Source of the DNA: Streptomyces sp. RKAG293
GTDB lineage: Bacteria > Actinomycetota > Actinomycetes > Streptomycetales > Streptomycetaceae
DNA length: 64,000 nucleotides
Assembly: GCF_023701745.1 (NCBI RefSeq)
Contig: NZ_JAJOZB010000001.1
Span: 4,532,501-4,596,500, forward strand
Direction: 5' to 3'
Made by a program: the position numbers and the translations under genes. The stretch's first letter is position 1, and each line of letters opens with the position of its first letter. Below are positions 32,083 through 41,325 of this stretch, piece after piece. The notes beneath the pieces were generated by a model. That model worked only from the letters and a program-made list of their open reading frames with translations, had not been told where the DNA came from and did no database searches.

Positions 32083-33627
32083 ATGAGCACCACCCGGGTG
32101 CCAAAAGTGGCCGGAACCAAGCCACCCATTCCCGCCGCGCCACACACTTCCGCCCCTGCGGCCGAATGCCGCCCCGTGGATCGGCTCGCGGCCGTCCAGG
32201 ACCGGCTGGCCTGCTGGATCTCCGATCTCACCACACTGCACGAGCTCACCGAACGCCTCGCGCGCACCACCGGCCTCGACGAAGCGCTGCGGGAAGTGCT
32301 GCGGGCCGGCGCCGCGTTGGTCGGCGCGCGCCGCGGTCTGCTCGTCCTGGAACCCGCCGACCGGCTGGGTCCCGACACCACCGTCGGCCTCGGCCTCGGC
32401 CACGCCGACCTGGGCACCATCGAGACCGTGCCGCACGGCGCCGCCTCCTACGGGATCCTGCTCGACGGCACCGACGAGAGCGCCGACAGCACCACCGGCA
32501 CGGGCATCCCCGGCGGCCCCGCCGGCACCGGGGACGACCCGGACGCGACCGCGCCCGCGGACCCCGCCGCGCCCACGACGACCGCCACGACACCGCCCGC
32601 GACCCCCGCCGCGAGCGCGTCCGGCGCCACGCAGAGCGACCGTCCCGCCGGCCGCGACGAGATCATCCACCCCGATCTGCCCCACGAGCCCGGCCTCGAC
32701 CCGCGCCACCGCGAGGTCGCCGCGCACCTCGGCTTCGACGCCAGCTACGCGCTGCGGCTCACCACCGAGCGGACCGGCCATCTCGGCGCGGCCGTCTGGC
32801 TGTACGACGAACCGGCCGCGCCGGTCGAACGCCAGCGCCATCTCGTCGGCCTCTACGGCCGGTACGCCGCCGAACACATCGCCCGCCAGCTGGAACTGAG
32901 CCGCGCCCGCGGCACCCTCGCCACCCTCGCCGAGGAGCTGCTGCCCGCCCGGCTGCCGCGGGTCGCCGGCGTACGGATGGCCGTACGGCACGACACCGGG
33001 CCGCGGGGCGGCGGCGACTGGTACGACGCGCTGCCGCTGCCCGAAGGCGCGCTCGGCCTCGCGGTCGGCGGCGTCACCGGCTCCGGTCCCAGCGCGGTCG
33101 CCGCGATGGGCCGGCTGCGGGCGTCGCTGCGCGCCTACGCCGTCATGGAGGGCGAGGACCCGGTCGCCGTCCTGTCCGACCTGGAGCTGCTGCTGCGGCT
33201 CACCGAGCCCGCCCGTTCGGCGACCGCCCTGTTCGCGTACGCGGAGCCCGATCAGCACAAGCTCGTCCTGGCCGGCGCGGGACACTGCCCGCCGCTGATC
33301 ATCGGCGACCACCGCATCGAGTACGTCGAGACCTCGCTGTCGGCCCCGCTGGGCATGCTGAGCTGCTGGGAGGCGCCCAGCGTCGAGGTCCGGCCGGAGC
33401 CCGGAGAAACGCTGCTGCTCTACACCGACGGCCTGCTGCACCGCACCGGCGAACCGATGGACCGCGCGCTCGCCCGGCTGCACGCCGCCGCCCAGAGCGC
33501 GCCCCGCGCCACCCGCGACGACCCGGACCTGCTCGCCGACCACGTGCTGCGCACCGTGCTGCCGGACGGGCTCGACACCCTCGACAGCCCGGAGGACGTC
33601 GTCCTGCTCGCCGTCCGCTTCGACTGA
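32083..33627 (+). CDS. GAF-PP2C (SpoIIE-type) phosphatase-like protein with altered active site
   Basis: 514 aa. ATG at 32083. A GAF-like domain (about 35-125) is followed by a low-complexity Asp/Thr/Ala/Pro stretch (ATAPADPAAPTTTATTP), more GAF-like sequence at 205-265, and a PP2C domain at about 285-510. Metal Asp remain in RGGGDWYDALPL and LLYTDGLLHR. The usual motif VGDVxGHG is here VGGVTGSG, so one metal-binding Asp is missing, and the final motif is SPEDVVLLAVR. It may be a weak or non-catalytic phosphatase that senses a ligand through GAF. Upstream of pepP. Confidence 0.85.
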   Translation: MSTTRVPKVAGTKPPIPAAPHTSAPAAECRPVDRLAAVQDRLACWISDLTTLHELTERLARTTGLDEALREVLRAGAALVGARRGLLVLEPADRLGPDTTVGLGLGHADLGTIETVPHGAASYGILLDGTDESADSTTGTGIPGGPAGTGDDPDATAPADPAAPTTTATTPPATPAASASGATQSDRPAGRDEIIHPDLPHEPGLDPRHREVAAHLGFDASYALRLTTERTGHLGAAVWLYDEPAAPVERQRHLVGLYGRYAAEHIARQLELSRARGTLATLAEELLPARLPRVAGVRMAVRHDTGPRGGGDWYDALPLPEGALGLAVGGVTGSGPSAVAAMGRLRASLRAYAVMEGEDPVAVLSDLELLLRLTEPARSATALFAYAEPDQHKLVLAGAGHCPPLIIGDHRIEYVETSLSAPLGMLSCWEAPSVEVRPEPGETLLLYTDGLLHRTGEPMDRALARLHAAAQSAPRATRDDPDLLADHVLRTVLPDGLDTLDSPEDVVLLAVRFD

Positions 33628-33763
33628 GCCCCCGGAACCCCGACCACGCAGAACCTGTCCAGCACCACCAGGTCCGCTTTGCCGCACTTCGTGACCTAAG
33701 CCCTCTGTAATCGGTCTTCCGTACGCACATACGATGGATCGGTCTATTGCGAGGAGGCAGGAC

Positions 33764-35215
33764 GTGTCCGAAGAGGTCGAAGCGGCCGAAGAGCAGCCGA
33801 TCAAGCAGCGTAAGAACGGTCTCTACCCCGAGGTCTCCGACGAGCTCGCCGAACTGATGAAGTCCGAGTGGGCCGACACCGAACTGCACGACCTGCGGCC
33901 GATCGCCCAGGCGCCCCACGCCGCCCGCCGCCGGGCCGCGCTGTCCGCCCGCTTCCCGGGCGAGCGGCTGGTCATTCCGGCGGGCAACCTCAAGACGCGC
34001 TCCAACGACACGGAATACCCCTTCCGCGCGTCCAGTGAGTACGTCCACCTCACCGGTGACCAGACGCAGGACGCCGTCCTCGTCCTGGAGCCCGCCAAGG
34101 GCGGCCAGGGACACGACGCGACCGCGTACCTGCTCCCCCGCTCCAGCCGCGAGAACGGCGAGTTCTGGCTCGACGGCCAGGGCGAGCTGTGGACCGGCCG
34201 CCGCAACAGCCTCGCCGAGGGCGCCCAGCTGCTCGGCCTGCCGTGCTCCGACGTCCGCGAGGTCGTCGCGAAGCTGGCCGTGGCGACCGGACCCGTACGG
34301 GTGGTCCGCGGCTACGACGCGGGCGTCGAGGGCGCGCTGACCGACAAGGTCACCGCCGAGCGCGACGCCGAGCTGAAGGAGTTCCTCTCCGAGCTCCGGC
34401 TGGTCAAGGACGAGTGGGAGATCGGCGAGCTGCAGGCGGCGGTCGACTCCACCGCCCGCGGCTTCGAGGACGTCGTCAAGGTGCTGGACAAGGCCGAGGC
34501 GACCTCCGAGCGCTACATCGAGGGGACGTTCTTCCTGCGGGCCCGCGTCGAGGGCAACGACATCGGCTACGGCTCGATCTGCGCGGCGGGACCGCACGCC
34601 ACCACCCTGCACTGGGTGCGCAACGACGGCCCGGTCCGCTCCGGCGAGCTGCTGCTCCTGGACGCCGGCGTGGAGACCCACAGCCTCTACACCGCCGACA
34701 TCACCCGCACCCTGCCGATCAACGGCCGGTTCAGCGACATCCAGCGCAAGATCTACGACGCGGTCCACGCGTCGCAGTCGGCGGGCATCGCGGCGGTCAA
34801 GCCCGGCGCCGCCTACCGCGACTTCCACGACGCCTCGCAGCGTGTGCTCGCCGAGAAGCTCGTCGAGTGGGGCCTCGTCGAGGGCCCGGTCGAGCGGGTC
34901 CTCGAGCTCGCCCTGCAGCGCCGCTGGACCCTGCACGGCACCGGCCACATGCTCGGCCTGGACGTCCACGACTGCGCGCACGCGCGCACCGAGACGTACG
35001 TGGACTGCGTGCTGGAGCCCGGCATGGTGCTGACCGTCGAGCCCGGTCTGTACTTCCAGGCGGACGACCTGTCGGTGCCGGCCGAGTACCGCGGCATCGG
35101 CGTCCGCATCGAGGACGACATCCTCGTCACCGCCGACGGCAACCGGAACCTGTCGGAAGGGCTGCCGCGCCGCTCCGACGAGGTCGAGGCGTGGATGGCC
35201 GGCCTCAAGGGCTGA
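33764..35215 (+). CDS. pepP: Xaa-Pro aminopeptidase (aminopeptidase P)
   Basis: 483 aa. GTG at 33764 chosen for GAGGAGG at 33751-33757; an ATG at 33734 has no site. N-terminal aminopeptidase P domain at about 40-190 (ERLVIPAGNLKTRSND). M24 pita-bread domain carries all metal ligands: LLLDAGVETHSLYTADITRT (two Asp), LHGTGHMLGLDVHD (His), LTVEPGLYF (Glu) and GVRIEDDILVT (Glu). Releases N-terminal residues before proline. Typical length and cytosolic. Confidence 0.95.
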   Translation: MSEEVEAAEEQPIKQRKNGLYPEVSDELAELMKSEWADTELHDLRPIAQAPHAARRRAALSARFPGERLVIPAGNLKTRSNDTEYPFRASSEYVHLTGDQTQDAVLVLEPAKGGQGHDATAYLLPRSSRENGEFWLDGQGELWTGRRNSLAEGAQLLGLPCSDVREVVAKLAVATGPVRVVRGYDAGVEGALTDKVTAERDAELKEFLSELRLVKDEWEIGELQAAVDSTARGFEDVVKVLDKAEATSERYIEGTFFLRARVEGNDIGYGSICAAGPHATTLHWVRNDGPVRSGELLLLDAGVETHSLYTADITRTLPINGRFSDIQRKIYDAVHASQSAGIAAVKPGAAYRDFHDASQRVLAEKLVEWGLVEGPVERVLELALQRRWTLHGTGHMLGLDVHDCAHARTETYVDCVLEPGMVLTVEPGLYFQADDLSVPAEYRGIGVRIEDDILVTADGNRNLSEGLPRRSDEVEAWMAGLKG

Positions 35216-35243
35216 CACGCCCGGCATGCGTGACATGGGTGAT

Positions 35244-35280
35244 CCGCCTCGGGTGCCGCGACAGGCACCCGGGGCGGTTT
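35244..35280. terminator. hairpin terminator after pepP
   Basis: CCGCCTCGGGTGCC pairs, with two mismatches, with GGCACCCGGGGCGG around GCGACA, followed by TTT. Overlaps the promoter zone of the next gene. Confidence 0.65.
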
Positions 35281-35290
35281 ACTGGCCGCC

Positions 35291-35851
35291 GTGACGACAA
35301 CCGACCCCGCGCTGCGCGCCCTGGCCCATCCGGTACGGCTGCGCATGCTGTCGCTGATGTGGGCCGCCCCGCTCTCCGCGGCGGAGCTCTCCCGGGAGCT
35401 GGGCATCTCGCACGCCCTGGCCAGCCAGCATCTGCGCCGGCTGGACGCCGCGGGACTCGTCGAGCTCAGCGAGGTCCGCTCCCACCGCGGCGGCAGGGAA
35501 CGGCGCTACCGCACCGTGCACGGCACCCCGCTGTCCGACCGGCAGGACGGCACCCCGCTGCTCGCCGAGGCGCTCGCGCACAACCTGCGCGACCGGGCCG
35601 CCCGCCGGGCACCCGGGCAGGACGGGGTGACCTCCGACGCGGAACTGTGGGTCGCGCCCGAGGCCTGGGACACCTTCCGCACGCGCATCGCGGAGCTCCT
35701 CGCCGATCTGCACGAGGCCGCCCGCGCCCCGCACACCCCCGGCTCGGTCCTGCTCGGCGCCACGGTGATGGCGTTTCCCGTGCGGGCGGAAGCAGCGGAA
35801 GCAGCGGAAGCAGCGGACGAGGAGGCGGGGGAAGGCCCCGCCGCCCCTTAG
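35291..35851 (+). CDS. ArsR-family winged-helix regulator
   Basis: 186 aa, GTG at 35291. Winged helix at about 5-85 (LRALAHPVRLRMLSLMWAAP, LSRELGISHALASQHLRRLD, wing REVRYRT-like RERRYRTVHGTPL). The C-terminal half is helical and ends in a Glu/Ala repeat (EAAEAAEAADEE). No CxxC or other ArsR metal motif, so it likely senses a non-metal ligand, like the Streptomyces helix-turn-helix 20 group. Target gene not evident. Confidence 0.85.
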   Translation: MTTTDPALRALAHPVRLRMLSLMWAAPLSAAELSRELGISHALASQHLRRLDAAGLVELSEVRSHRGGRERRYRTVHGTPLSDRQDGTPLLAEALAHNLRDRAARRAPGQDGVTSDAELWVAPEAWDTFRTRIAELLADLHEAARAPHTPGSVLLGATVMAFPVRAEAAEAAEAADEEAGEGPAAP

Positions 35852-35884
35852 CCGGCCCCCGCCCGCCGGCGGGCTCCGTTCCGC

Positions 35885-36328
35885 TCAGGACGCCTTGAGC
35901 AACGAGTCGTCCCGCCATTTGAGGACCTTGTCGATCGTCACCACGGCGCCGTGGCCCGGCCGGTTGTGGAAGTGGACGTGGTCCACCAGCGCCTCGATGA
36001 GGAACAGTCCCCGTCCGTCCTCGGCATGCCGGCCCTTCAGGGCCAGCGGCCGGGCGAGTTGGTGACGTGGCCGGTCGGGCGCGAAGCCCGGGCCGGAGTC
36101 GGCGACCTCGATACGGCAGCGGTCGCCGTCGATGCGCGCCGTCACGCTGTAGTCACCCTCGCCCGCGTGTTCCACCGCGTTCGCACAGGCCTCGGACAGT
36201 GCCACCGACAGGTCGTAACAGATCTCCGGGTCCACACCGGCGGTCTGCATCGTCCCCAGCAGCAGTCGTCGGGCGAGCGGAACGCTCGCGGCCTCGCGCC
36301 GCAAGTGGAGAGACCACCAGATGCTCAT
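35885..36328 (-). CDS. ATP-binding anti-sigma/serine kinase (RsbW-type)
   Basis: 147 aa, ATG at 36328. GHKL fold: DLSVALSEACANAVEHAGEG (N box), CRIEVADSGPGFAPD, EDGRGLFLIEALVDHVHF (G box), GAVVTIDKVL. Closer to a compact RsbW kinase than the other two ATP-binding proteins in this window, with no insertions. Convergent with the ArsR gene, 34 bp between stops. Partner not adjacent. Confidence 0.88.
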   Translation of the reverse strand: MSIWWSLHLRREAASVPLARRLLLGTMQTAGVDPEICYDLSVALSEACANAVEHAGEGDYSVTARIDGDRCRIEVADSGPGFAPDRPRHQLARPLALKGRHAEDGRGLFLIEALVDHVHFHNRPGHGAVVTIDKVLKWRDDSLLKAS

Positions 36329-36521
36329 GCTCCAGCCTCCAGGCCGCGGCTCGACTTACGGATACCTATAGCCACGAAATGCGCCCCGTAAGCGTCCTCT
36401 TGGCGTGATGCCGCTCATTCGGCGGATGTGGGACCCCGGCGTACAGGTGTAAAAGGGCGACTCGCCCGCACCACCGCAAGCCGGACACCCCCCGTATGCG
36501 CCGGTTCCCGGCGGTGAGAGG

Positions 36522-37316
36522 ATGACGCCCGTCATGGCATCCCCATCCTCCGTTTCCCCCGTGCGCGCGGGCGCCGGGCTGCGACTGCTGCGGGCCGCGG
36601 TGTTCACCGCGGTCTGTGTCGTGCTGTCCGCGGCCGGGCACGGACTGGCGTCCCGTCACGGGGTGCCGGCCGGCGCGCTGGTGGTGGGGAGCCTCGTGGT
36701 CTTCGCCGTGGCCGCGCCGCTGGCCGGGCGGGAACGGTCGCTGCGGGGGATCGCCACGACGCTCGCGCTGGGGCAGCTCGCGCTGCACGCCGTGTTCGGC
36801 GCCGGACAGGCCTGCGCGGACCCCGCGACGGGCCGGGACGGTTCCGCCGGTGTCCTGGCGCTGGCCGGCCGGCTGCTGTGCGGCAGCCACACCTCGTCGG
36901 CGGCCCTCACCCAGCAGAGCGCGGAACGGATCGTCCGCGACGCCGGTATCGACCCGGCGTCGGCGATGTCCATGAGCCCGGTCACTCGACCGGGTGACAC
37001 CGGGATCACCGGAATGCACGCGGCGATGGCGTACTCGCTGCCGATGCTGCTCGCCCACCTGTTCGCCGCGCTGGCCGTCGGATGGCTGCTGCGGCGCGGC
37101 GAGGCCGCCCTGTGGCGGCTGGTGAGCCTGTCGGCCGACGTGCTGCGCGGCGTGTTCGTCGCGCTGGTGCGCGTCCTGGTCGCCGGAGCGGCCGACCACC
37201 GGCTCGCCGCGCTCCGGCCCCGCCGGTTCGCCGCCGGACGGGTATCGGCGCGCAGCGTACGGCTGCGCCACAGCCTGCCGCGGCGCGGGCCACCGGCCTA
37301 CGCCCTGGCGGTCTGA
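36522..37316 (+). CDS. membrane protein at head of copper cluster
   Basis: 264 aa; ATG at 36522 (GAGAGG directly before) or 36534. Four to five hydrophobic helices (LRAAVFTAVCVVLSAAGHGL, GALVVGSLVVFAVAAPLAG, GIATTLALGQLALHAVFGAG, YSLPMLLAHLFAALAVGWLL). There are several His and Met residues (GMHAAMAYSLPMLLAH) that could bind copper. It precedes the YcnI gene by 111 bp and is commonly found with the copper genes in Streptomyces. Function unproven; likely metal-related by context. Confidence 0.7.
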   Translation: MTPVMASPSSVSPVRAGAGLRLLRAAVFTAVCVVLSAAGHGLASRHGVPAGALVVGSLVVFAVAAPLAGRERSLRGIATTLALGQLALHAVFGAGQACADPATGRDGSAGVLALAGRLLCGSHTSSAALTQQSAERIVRDAGIDPASAMSMSPVTRPGDTGITGMHAAMAYSLPMLLAHLFAALAVGWLLRRGEAALWRLVSLSADVLRGVFVALVRVLVAGAADHRLAALRPRRFAAGRVSARSVRLRHSLPRRGPPAYALAV

Positions 37317-37427
37317 CGCGAGCGGTCTCCACCGGTCCGGTTCCCACCGGTCCACGGGGGCGGCGGTCTCGCGCGTTCCGCATCCGCGCCGACCCTTCCC
37401 CCACCACTCACCGTGGAGTCCTGCCTC

Positions 37428-38147
37428 ATGAACAGTTCCCGCATGCGCCGCCTGACCACCGTCGGCGCGCTCACCGGTTCCGCGCTGCTGATGGCCGCCG
37501 TACCGGCCTTCGCCCATGTCTCCGTCACGCCCAGCAGCGCTCCCAAGGGCGGCTACAGCACCGTCGCGTTCAAGGTCCCGAACGAGCGGGACAACGCCTC
37601 GACGATCAAGGTCGAAGTGAACCTGCCGGCGGACCACCCGATCGCGTCCGTCTCCACCCAGGCCGTGCCCGGCTGGAAGGTGGAGGTCACCAAGACCAAG
37701 CTCGCCAAGCCGATGACCATGCACGGCAAGCAGGTGACCGAGGCCGTCACGAAGATCACCTGGAGCGGCGGCACGATCGAGCCCGGCCAGTTCCAGCAGT
37801 TCCCCGTCTCGTTCGGGCCGCTGCCCGACGACACGGACCAGCTGGTCTTCAAGGCCCTCCAGACGTACTCGAACAACGAGGTCGTCCGCTGGATCGAGGA
37901 GGAGAAGCCCGGCGCGGCCGAGCCGGCGAACCCGGCGCCCGCGCTGACGCTGACCGCGCCGGCGGCGGACGCCCACGGCGCCGCGGCCCCCGCCGCCGAC
38001 ACCAAGGCGAAGAACACGGCGGCCGCGGCCGCCGACTCCGACAGCAGCGACTCGACCGCGCGGATCCTGGGCGTGGCCGGAATCGTCATCGGTGTCATCG
38101 GCGTCGCGTTCGGTGTCCTGGCCGGACGCCGCCGCACCTCCGCCTGA
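37428..38147 (+). CDS. YcnI-family copper-binding membrane protein
   Basis: 239 aa, ATG at 37428, GGAG at 37414-37417. Signal peptide to about 30 ends in AFAHVSVTPSSAPKGG, leaving His as the first mature residue, the copper ligand in YcnI (DUF1775) proteins together with a conserved Trp (PGWKVEVTKTKL). The beta-sandwich runs to about 165 (EPGQFQQFPVSFGPLPDD). Then a Ala-rich stalk and C-terminal transmembrane helix (GVAGIVIGVIGVAFGVLAG) anchor it outside. Delivers or stores copper for the machinery coded downstream. Confidence 0.92.
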   Translation: MNSSRMRRLTTVGALTGSALLMAAVPAFAHVSVTPSSAPKGGYSTVAFKVPNERDNASTIKVEVNLPADHPIASVSTQAVPGWKVEVTKTKLAKPMTMHGKQVTEAVTKITWSGGTIEPGQFQQFPVSFGPLPDDTDQLVFKALQTYSNNEVVRWIEEEKPGAAEPANPAPALTLTAPAADAHGAAAPAADTKAKNTAAAAADSDSSDSTARILGVAGIVIGVIGVAFGVLAGRRRTSA

Positions 38148-38300
38148 CGCACCGGCCGGGCGGCCGTAAGGCACGTCGTCGGCACGTCCGATGCTCCGTA
38201 CGTGGTGCCGGGACCCCGCGGTCCCGGTACGCCGCCGCATCGGTACGCCGCCGAGCCGTACGGCCGCCCGGCCCCGCCATCGCACTCCCCGGGAACTCTC

Positions 38301-38945
38301 ATGCGCACAACGATCAAGATCGGCGTGGCCCTGGCGGCCGTCGCGGCCCTCGCCGGATGCGGGGCTTCCAGCGGCGACTCCAAGGAGCCGCTCGCGGTCG
38401 TCTCCGGAGCGGCGTCCAAGCCGGGCACCCTCCTCGACGCCCCCTTCAGCAAGCCGCGACTGACCCTCACCGACACCCACGGCAAGCCCTACGACCTGGT
38501 CAAGGAGACGGCGGGCCGCCCCGTCCTGCTCTTCTTCGGCTACACCCACTGCCCGGACGTGTGCCCGACGACGATGAGCGACCTCGCCATCGCCAAGTCG
38601 CGGCTGTCCAAGCCCGACCAGGAGAAACTGCGGGTGGTGTTCGTCAGCACCGACCCCGCCCGCGACACCCCGCAGCGCCTCGGCTCATGGCTGGCCGCCC
38701 AGGACAAGGACTTCATCGGCCTGACCGGTGACTTCGGCACGATCCAGCAGGCCGCGAAATCGGTCGGCGTGGGCATCGAGAAGCCGGTGACGGAGAAGGA
38801 CGGCAGCATCACCGTCACGCACGGCGCCGAGGTGCTGGCCTTCTGGCCGAAGGACGACAAGGGGCACGTGCTCTACATGTCGGGCACCACCTCGGACGAG
38901 TTCGCCGCCGACCTGCCGAAGCTCATCAGGAGCGAGGCACCGTGA
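38301..38945 (+). CDS. Sco1/SenC copper chaperone lipoprotein
   Basis: 214 aa; ATG at 38301 gives lipobox AALAGC at about residues 16-21, so it is a lipoprotein outside the membrane. Thioredoxin-like fold with the copper motif FFGYTHCPDVCPTTM (CxxxC) and a distal His in ITVTHGAEVLAFW. In S. lividans, Sco supplies copper to cytochrome oxidase and needs the PCuAC-type partner; the same neighbours occur here. Ends in overlap with that gene. Confidence 0.94.
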   Translation: MRTTIKIGVALAAVAALAGCGASSGDSKEPLAVVSGAASKPGTLLDAPFSKPRLTLTDTHGKPYDLVKETAGRPVLLFFGYTHCPDVCPTTMSDLAIAKSRLSKPDQEKLRVVFVSTDPARDTPQRLGSWLAAQDKDFIGLTGDFGTIQQAAKSVGVGIEKPVTEKDGSITVTHGAEVLAFWPKDDKGHVLYMSGTTSDEFAADLPKLIRSEAP

Positions 38946-39424
38946 GGCGCCGCAGGCCCGCCCGCACCCTGACCGCCACCGTCGCCCTCGCCGGCTCCCT
39001 CGCGCTCGCCGGCTGCTCATCGGCGGCCGACGCCTCGGCACACGCCGGGACGAAGGGGCCGGAGCTCTCGGTGAGCGGGGCGTACATACCGCAGCCGGTG
39101 ATGGCCGACATGGCCGCCGGGTACTTCACGGTCACCAACACCGGCGACACCGACGCGGAACTCACCTCGGTCAGCAGCGACCTGGCCGCCGACATCACCA
39201 TGCACACCACCACCGACAACCGGATGCGCAAGGTGAACTCCCTGACCGTCCCGGCGGGCGGGCGGCTTACGCTCAGCAGCGGCGGAAATCATCTGATGCT
39301 GATGGAACTGACCCACAAGCCGGTGGCCGGCGACAAGGTGTCCATGGAACTGCACTTCGCGACGGCCGGCCCGATCGGCGTCACCGTGCCGGTCGAGCCG
39401 ACCGGCTACCGGCCGAAGGACTGA
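38942..39424 (+). CDS. PCuAC-type periplasmic copper chaperone (ECuC-like)
   Basis: 160 aa, GTG at 38942 overlapping the Sco stop. Lipobox LALAGC at about residue 20-25. DUF461/PCuAC copper motif H-M...H-x-M is visible as ITMHTTTDNRM and NHLMLMEL. Binds Cu(I) and hands it to Sco or oxidase. Known S. lividans homologue (ECuC) lies in the same gene order. Fully intact. Confidence 0.93.
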   Translation: MRRRRPARTLTATVALAGSLALAGCSSAADASAHAGTKGPELSVSGAYIPQPVMADMAAGYFTVTNTGDTDAELTSVSSDLAADITMHTTTDNRMRKVNSLTVPAGGRLTLSSGGNHLMLMELTHKPVAGDKVSMELHFATAGPIGVTVPVEPTGYRPKD

Positions 39425-39435
39425 GGGGAGCAACG

Positions 39436-41325
39436 ATGACCATCAGGCGTGCGCTGGTCGTACTGGGCGCCCTGCTCGCCGTCGTACTCGGGGCCGCCGC
39501 CCCGGCTTCGGCGCATGCCGCGCTGGTGAACACCACCCCCGGGGAGGACTCCGTCGTCAAGACGGCGCCGCAGCAGGTGCTGCTCACCTTCTCCGAAGGC
39601 GTGCTGCTGTCCGCCGACTCGCTGCGGGTCCTCGACCCGGCCGGCAGCCGGGTGGACAGCGGCACGCCGCAGCACGCCGGCGGCAACAGCTCCACCGCCG
39701 TGGTCGCGCTGCGCGCAGGACTCGGCGACGGCACCTACACCGTCGCCTGGAAGGCCGTCTCGGAGGACAGCCACCCGGTCGCGGGCGCGTTCACGTTCTC
39801 CGTCGGCGCCCCCTCCAAGACCTCCGTCGTCCTCGCCGACCAGGAGCAGGCCGTCGGCGGCGGCGCCGCGGGCGTCCTCTACGGCATCGGGCGCTACGTC
39901 GCCTACGCCGGGTACGCCATGCTCGTCGGCGCCTCCGTCTTCCTCGCCGTGTGCTGGCCGCGCGGCGCGCTGCTGCGCCCCATGCAGCGGATCGCGGTCG
40001 GCGGCTGGGTCGCGCTCGTCGCGTCCACCATCGCGCTGCTGATGCTGCGCGGACCGTATGTGAACGGCAGCGGGCTCGGTGACGCGTTCGACCTCGGCGT
40101 GATGCGCGACGTGCTCAACACCCGGCCGGGCGCCGCCCTGCTGTCCCGGCTGCTGCTGCTCGCGGCCGCCGCCGTCTTCCTGGCGGTCCTGTTCGGCTCG
40201 TACGCCAAACGCGGAACACCCGCCAACGAGAGCGAGCGCGCCGAGCGCGCCGACCTCGCCTGGGGGCTGGGCATCGGCGGCGGGGTCATCGCGACGGGCA
40301 TCGCCGCGACCTGGGCGATGGCGGAACACGCCTCCGTCGGCATCCAGTCCGGCCTCGCCATGCCGGTCGACGTCGTGCACCTGCTGTCGATGGCGGTGTG
40401 GCTGGGCGGCCTGACCGCCCTGCTGACCGCGCTGGTGGCGGGGCTCGGCATCGAACGCGAAGCCGTCCAGCGGTTCTCGCGCATCGGCTTCGCGGCGGTC
40501 ACGACGCTGGTCGCCACCGGCATCTACCAGTCCTGGCGGCAGCTCGGCTCGTGGGACGCCTTCGTCTCCACCTCCTACGGGCAGCTGCTGCTCGTCAAGA
40601 TCGGCCTGGTCGTCCTGCTCGTCGAGCTGGCCTGGCTGTCGCGGCGCTGGACCGCGCGGCTCGGCGCGCCCGCCGTCTCCGTCACCGCCGCGGCGGCCGT
40701 CAAGCGGCCGGAGCGCGTGGTGGCCGGCTCGTCCACCGACCCCGCCCGCCAGGCGCAGCTGCGGCTGCAGCGCACCGCGCGGGACAAGACCCAGGCCAAG
40801 CGCACCCGGGAGGCCGACCTCGAACGCAGCGGGCTGCGCAAGTCGGTGCTGGCCGAGGTCGTGGTCGCGGTGGCCGTGCTCGCCGTGACGACGCTGCTCA
40901 CCGGCACCCAGCCGGGCCGCGCGGCACAGGAGAAGACCGGCTCGGCGCCCGCGCCCGCCACCTCTTCCCCGTCCTCCGGGCTGCCGCTCAGCGTGCGCAT
41001 CCCGTACGACACCGGCGGCCCCAAGGGGAAGGGCCAGGCCCTGATCACCATCGATCCGGGGCGGGTCGGCCAGAACGAGGTGCACGTCCTGATCTCCGGT
41101 GCGGACCCGGTACCGGTCGACGTGCCCGAGGTGAAGCTCGAATTCACCCTCAAGGCCAAGAACATCGGCCCGCTGCCGGTACCGCTGCAGCACCTCGACG
41201 TCGGCCACTGGACCGCGGCCTCGGTGCAGCTGCCGATCGCCGGAACGTGGGAGGTGTCCGTCACCGTGCGGACCTCCGAGATCGACCAGGTGACCGAGAC
41301 CAGGAACGTAGAGATCACGTCATGA
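39436..41325 (+). CDS. CopC-CopD fusion copper resistance/import protein
   Basis: 629 aa, ATG at 39436, 11 bp after the PCuAC gene. Signal peptide to about 30 ends PASAHAALVNTTPGED; mature CopC domain (30-125) has the N-terminal His and DSHPVAGAFTFSV that form the copper site. CopD domain (about 150-440) has eight transmembrane helices. A third C-terminal extracytoplasmic domain (SVRIPYDTGGPKGKGQ, GTWEVSVTVRTSEID) resembles YtkA. Imports or transfers copper across the membrane. Confidence 0.93.
   Translation: MTIRRALVVLGALLAVVLGAAAPASAHAALVNTTPGEDSVVKTAPQQVLLTFSEGVLLSADSLRVLDPAGSRVDSGTPQHAGGNSSTAVVALRAGLGDGTYTVAWKAVSEDSHPVAGAFTFSVGAPSKTSVVLADQEQAVGGGAAGVLYGIGRYVAYAGYAMLVGASVFLAVCWPRGALLRPMQRIAVGGWVALVASTIALLMLRGPYVNGSGLGDAFDLGVMRDVLNTRPGAALLSRLLLLAAAAVFLAVLFGSYAKRGTPANESERAERADLAWGLGIGGGVIATGIAATWAMAEHASVGIQSGLAMPVDVVHLLSMAVWLGGLTALLTALVAGLGIEREAVQRFSRIGFAAVTTLVATGIYQSWRQLGSWDAFVSTSYGQLLLVKIGLVVLLVELAWLSRRWTARLGAPAVSVTAAAAVKRPERVVAGSSTDPARQAQLRLQRTARDKTQAKRTREADLERSGLRKSVLAEVVVAVAVLAVTTLLTGTQPGRAAQEKTGSAPAPATSSPSSGLPLSVRIPYDTGGPKGKGQALITIDPGRVGQNEVHVLISGADPVPVDVPEVKLEFTLKAKNIGPLPVPLQHLDVGHWTAASVQLPIAGTWEVSVTVRTSEIDQVTETRNVEITS

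Noticed and set aside
32058..33710. 550-codon frame parallel to the PP2C gene
   Set aside because: Arg/His/Pro-rich shadow in the +1 frame, no motif.
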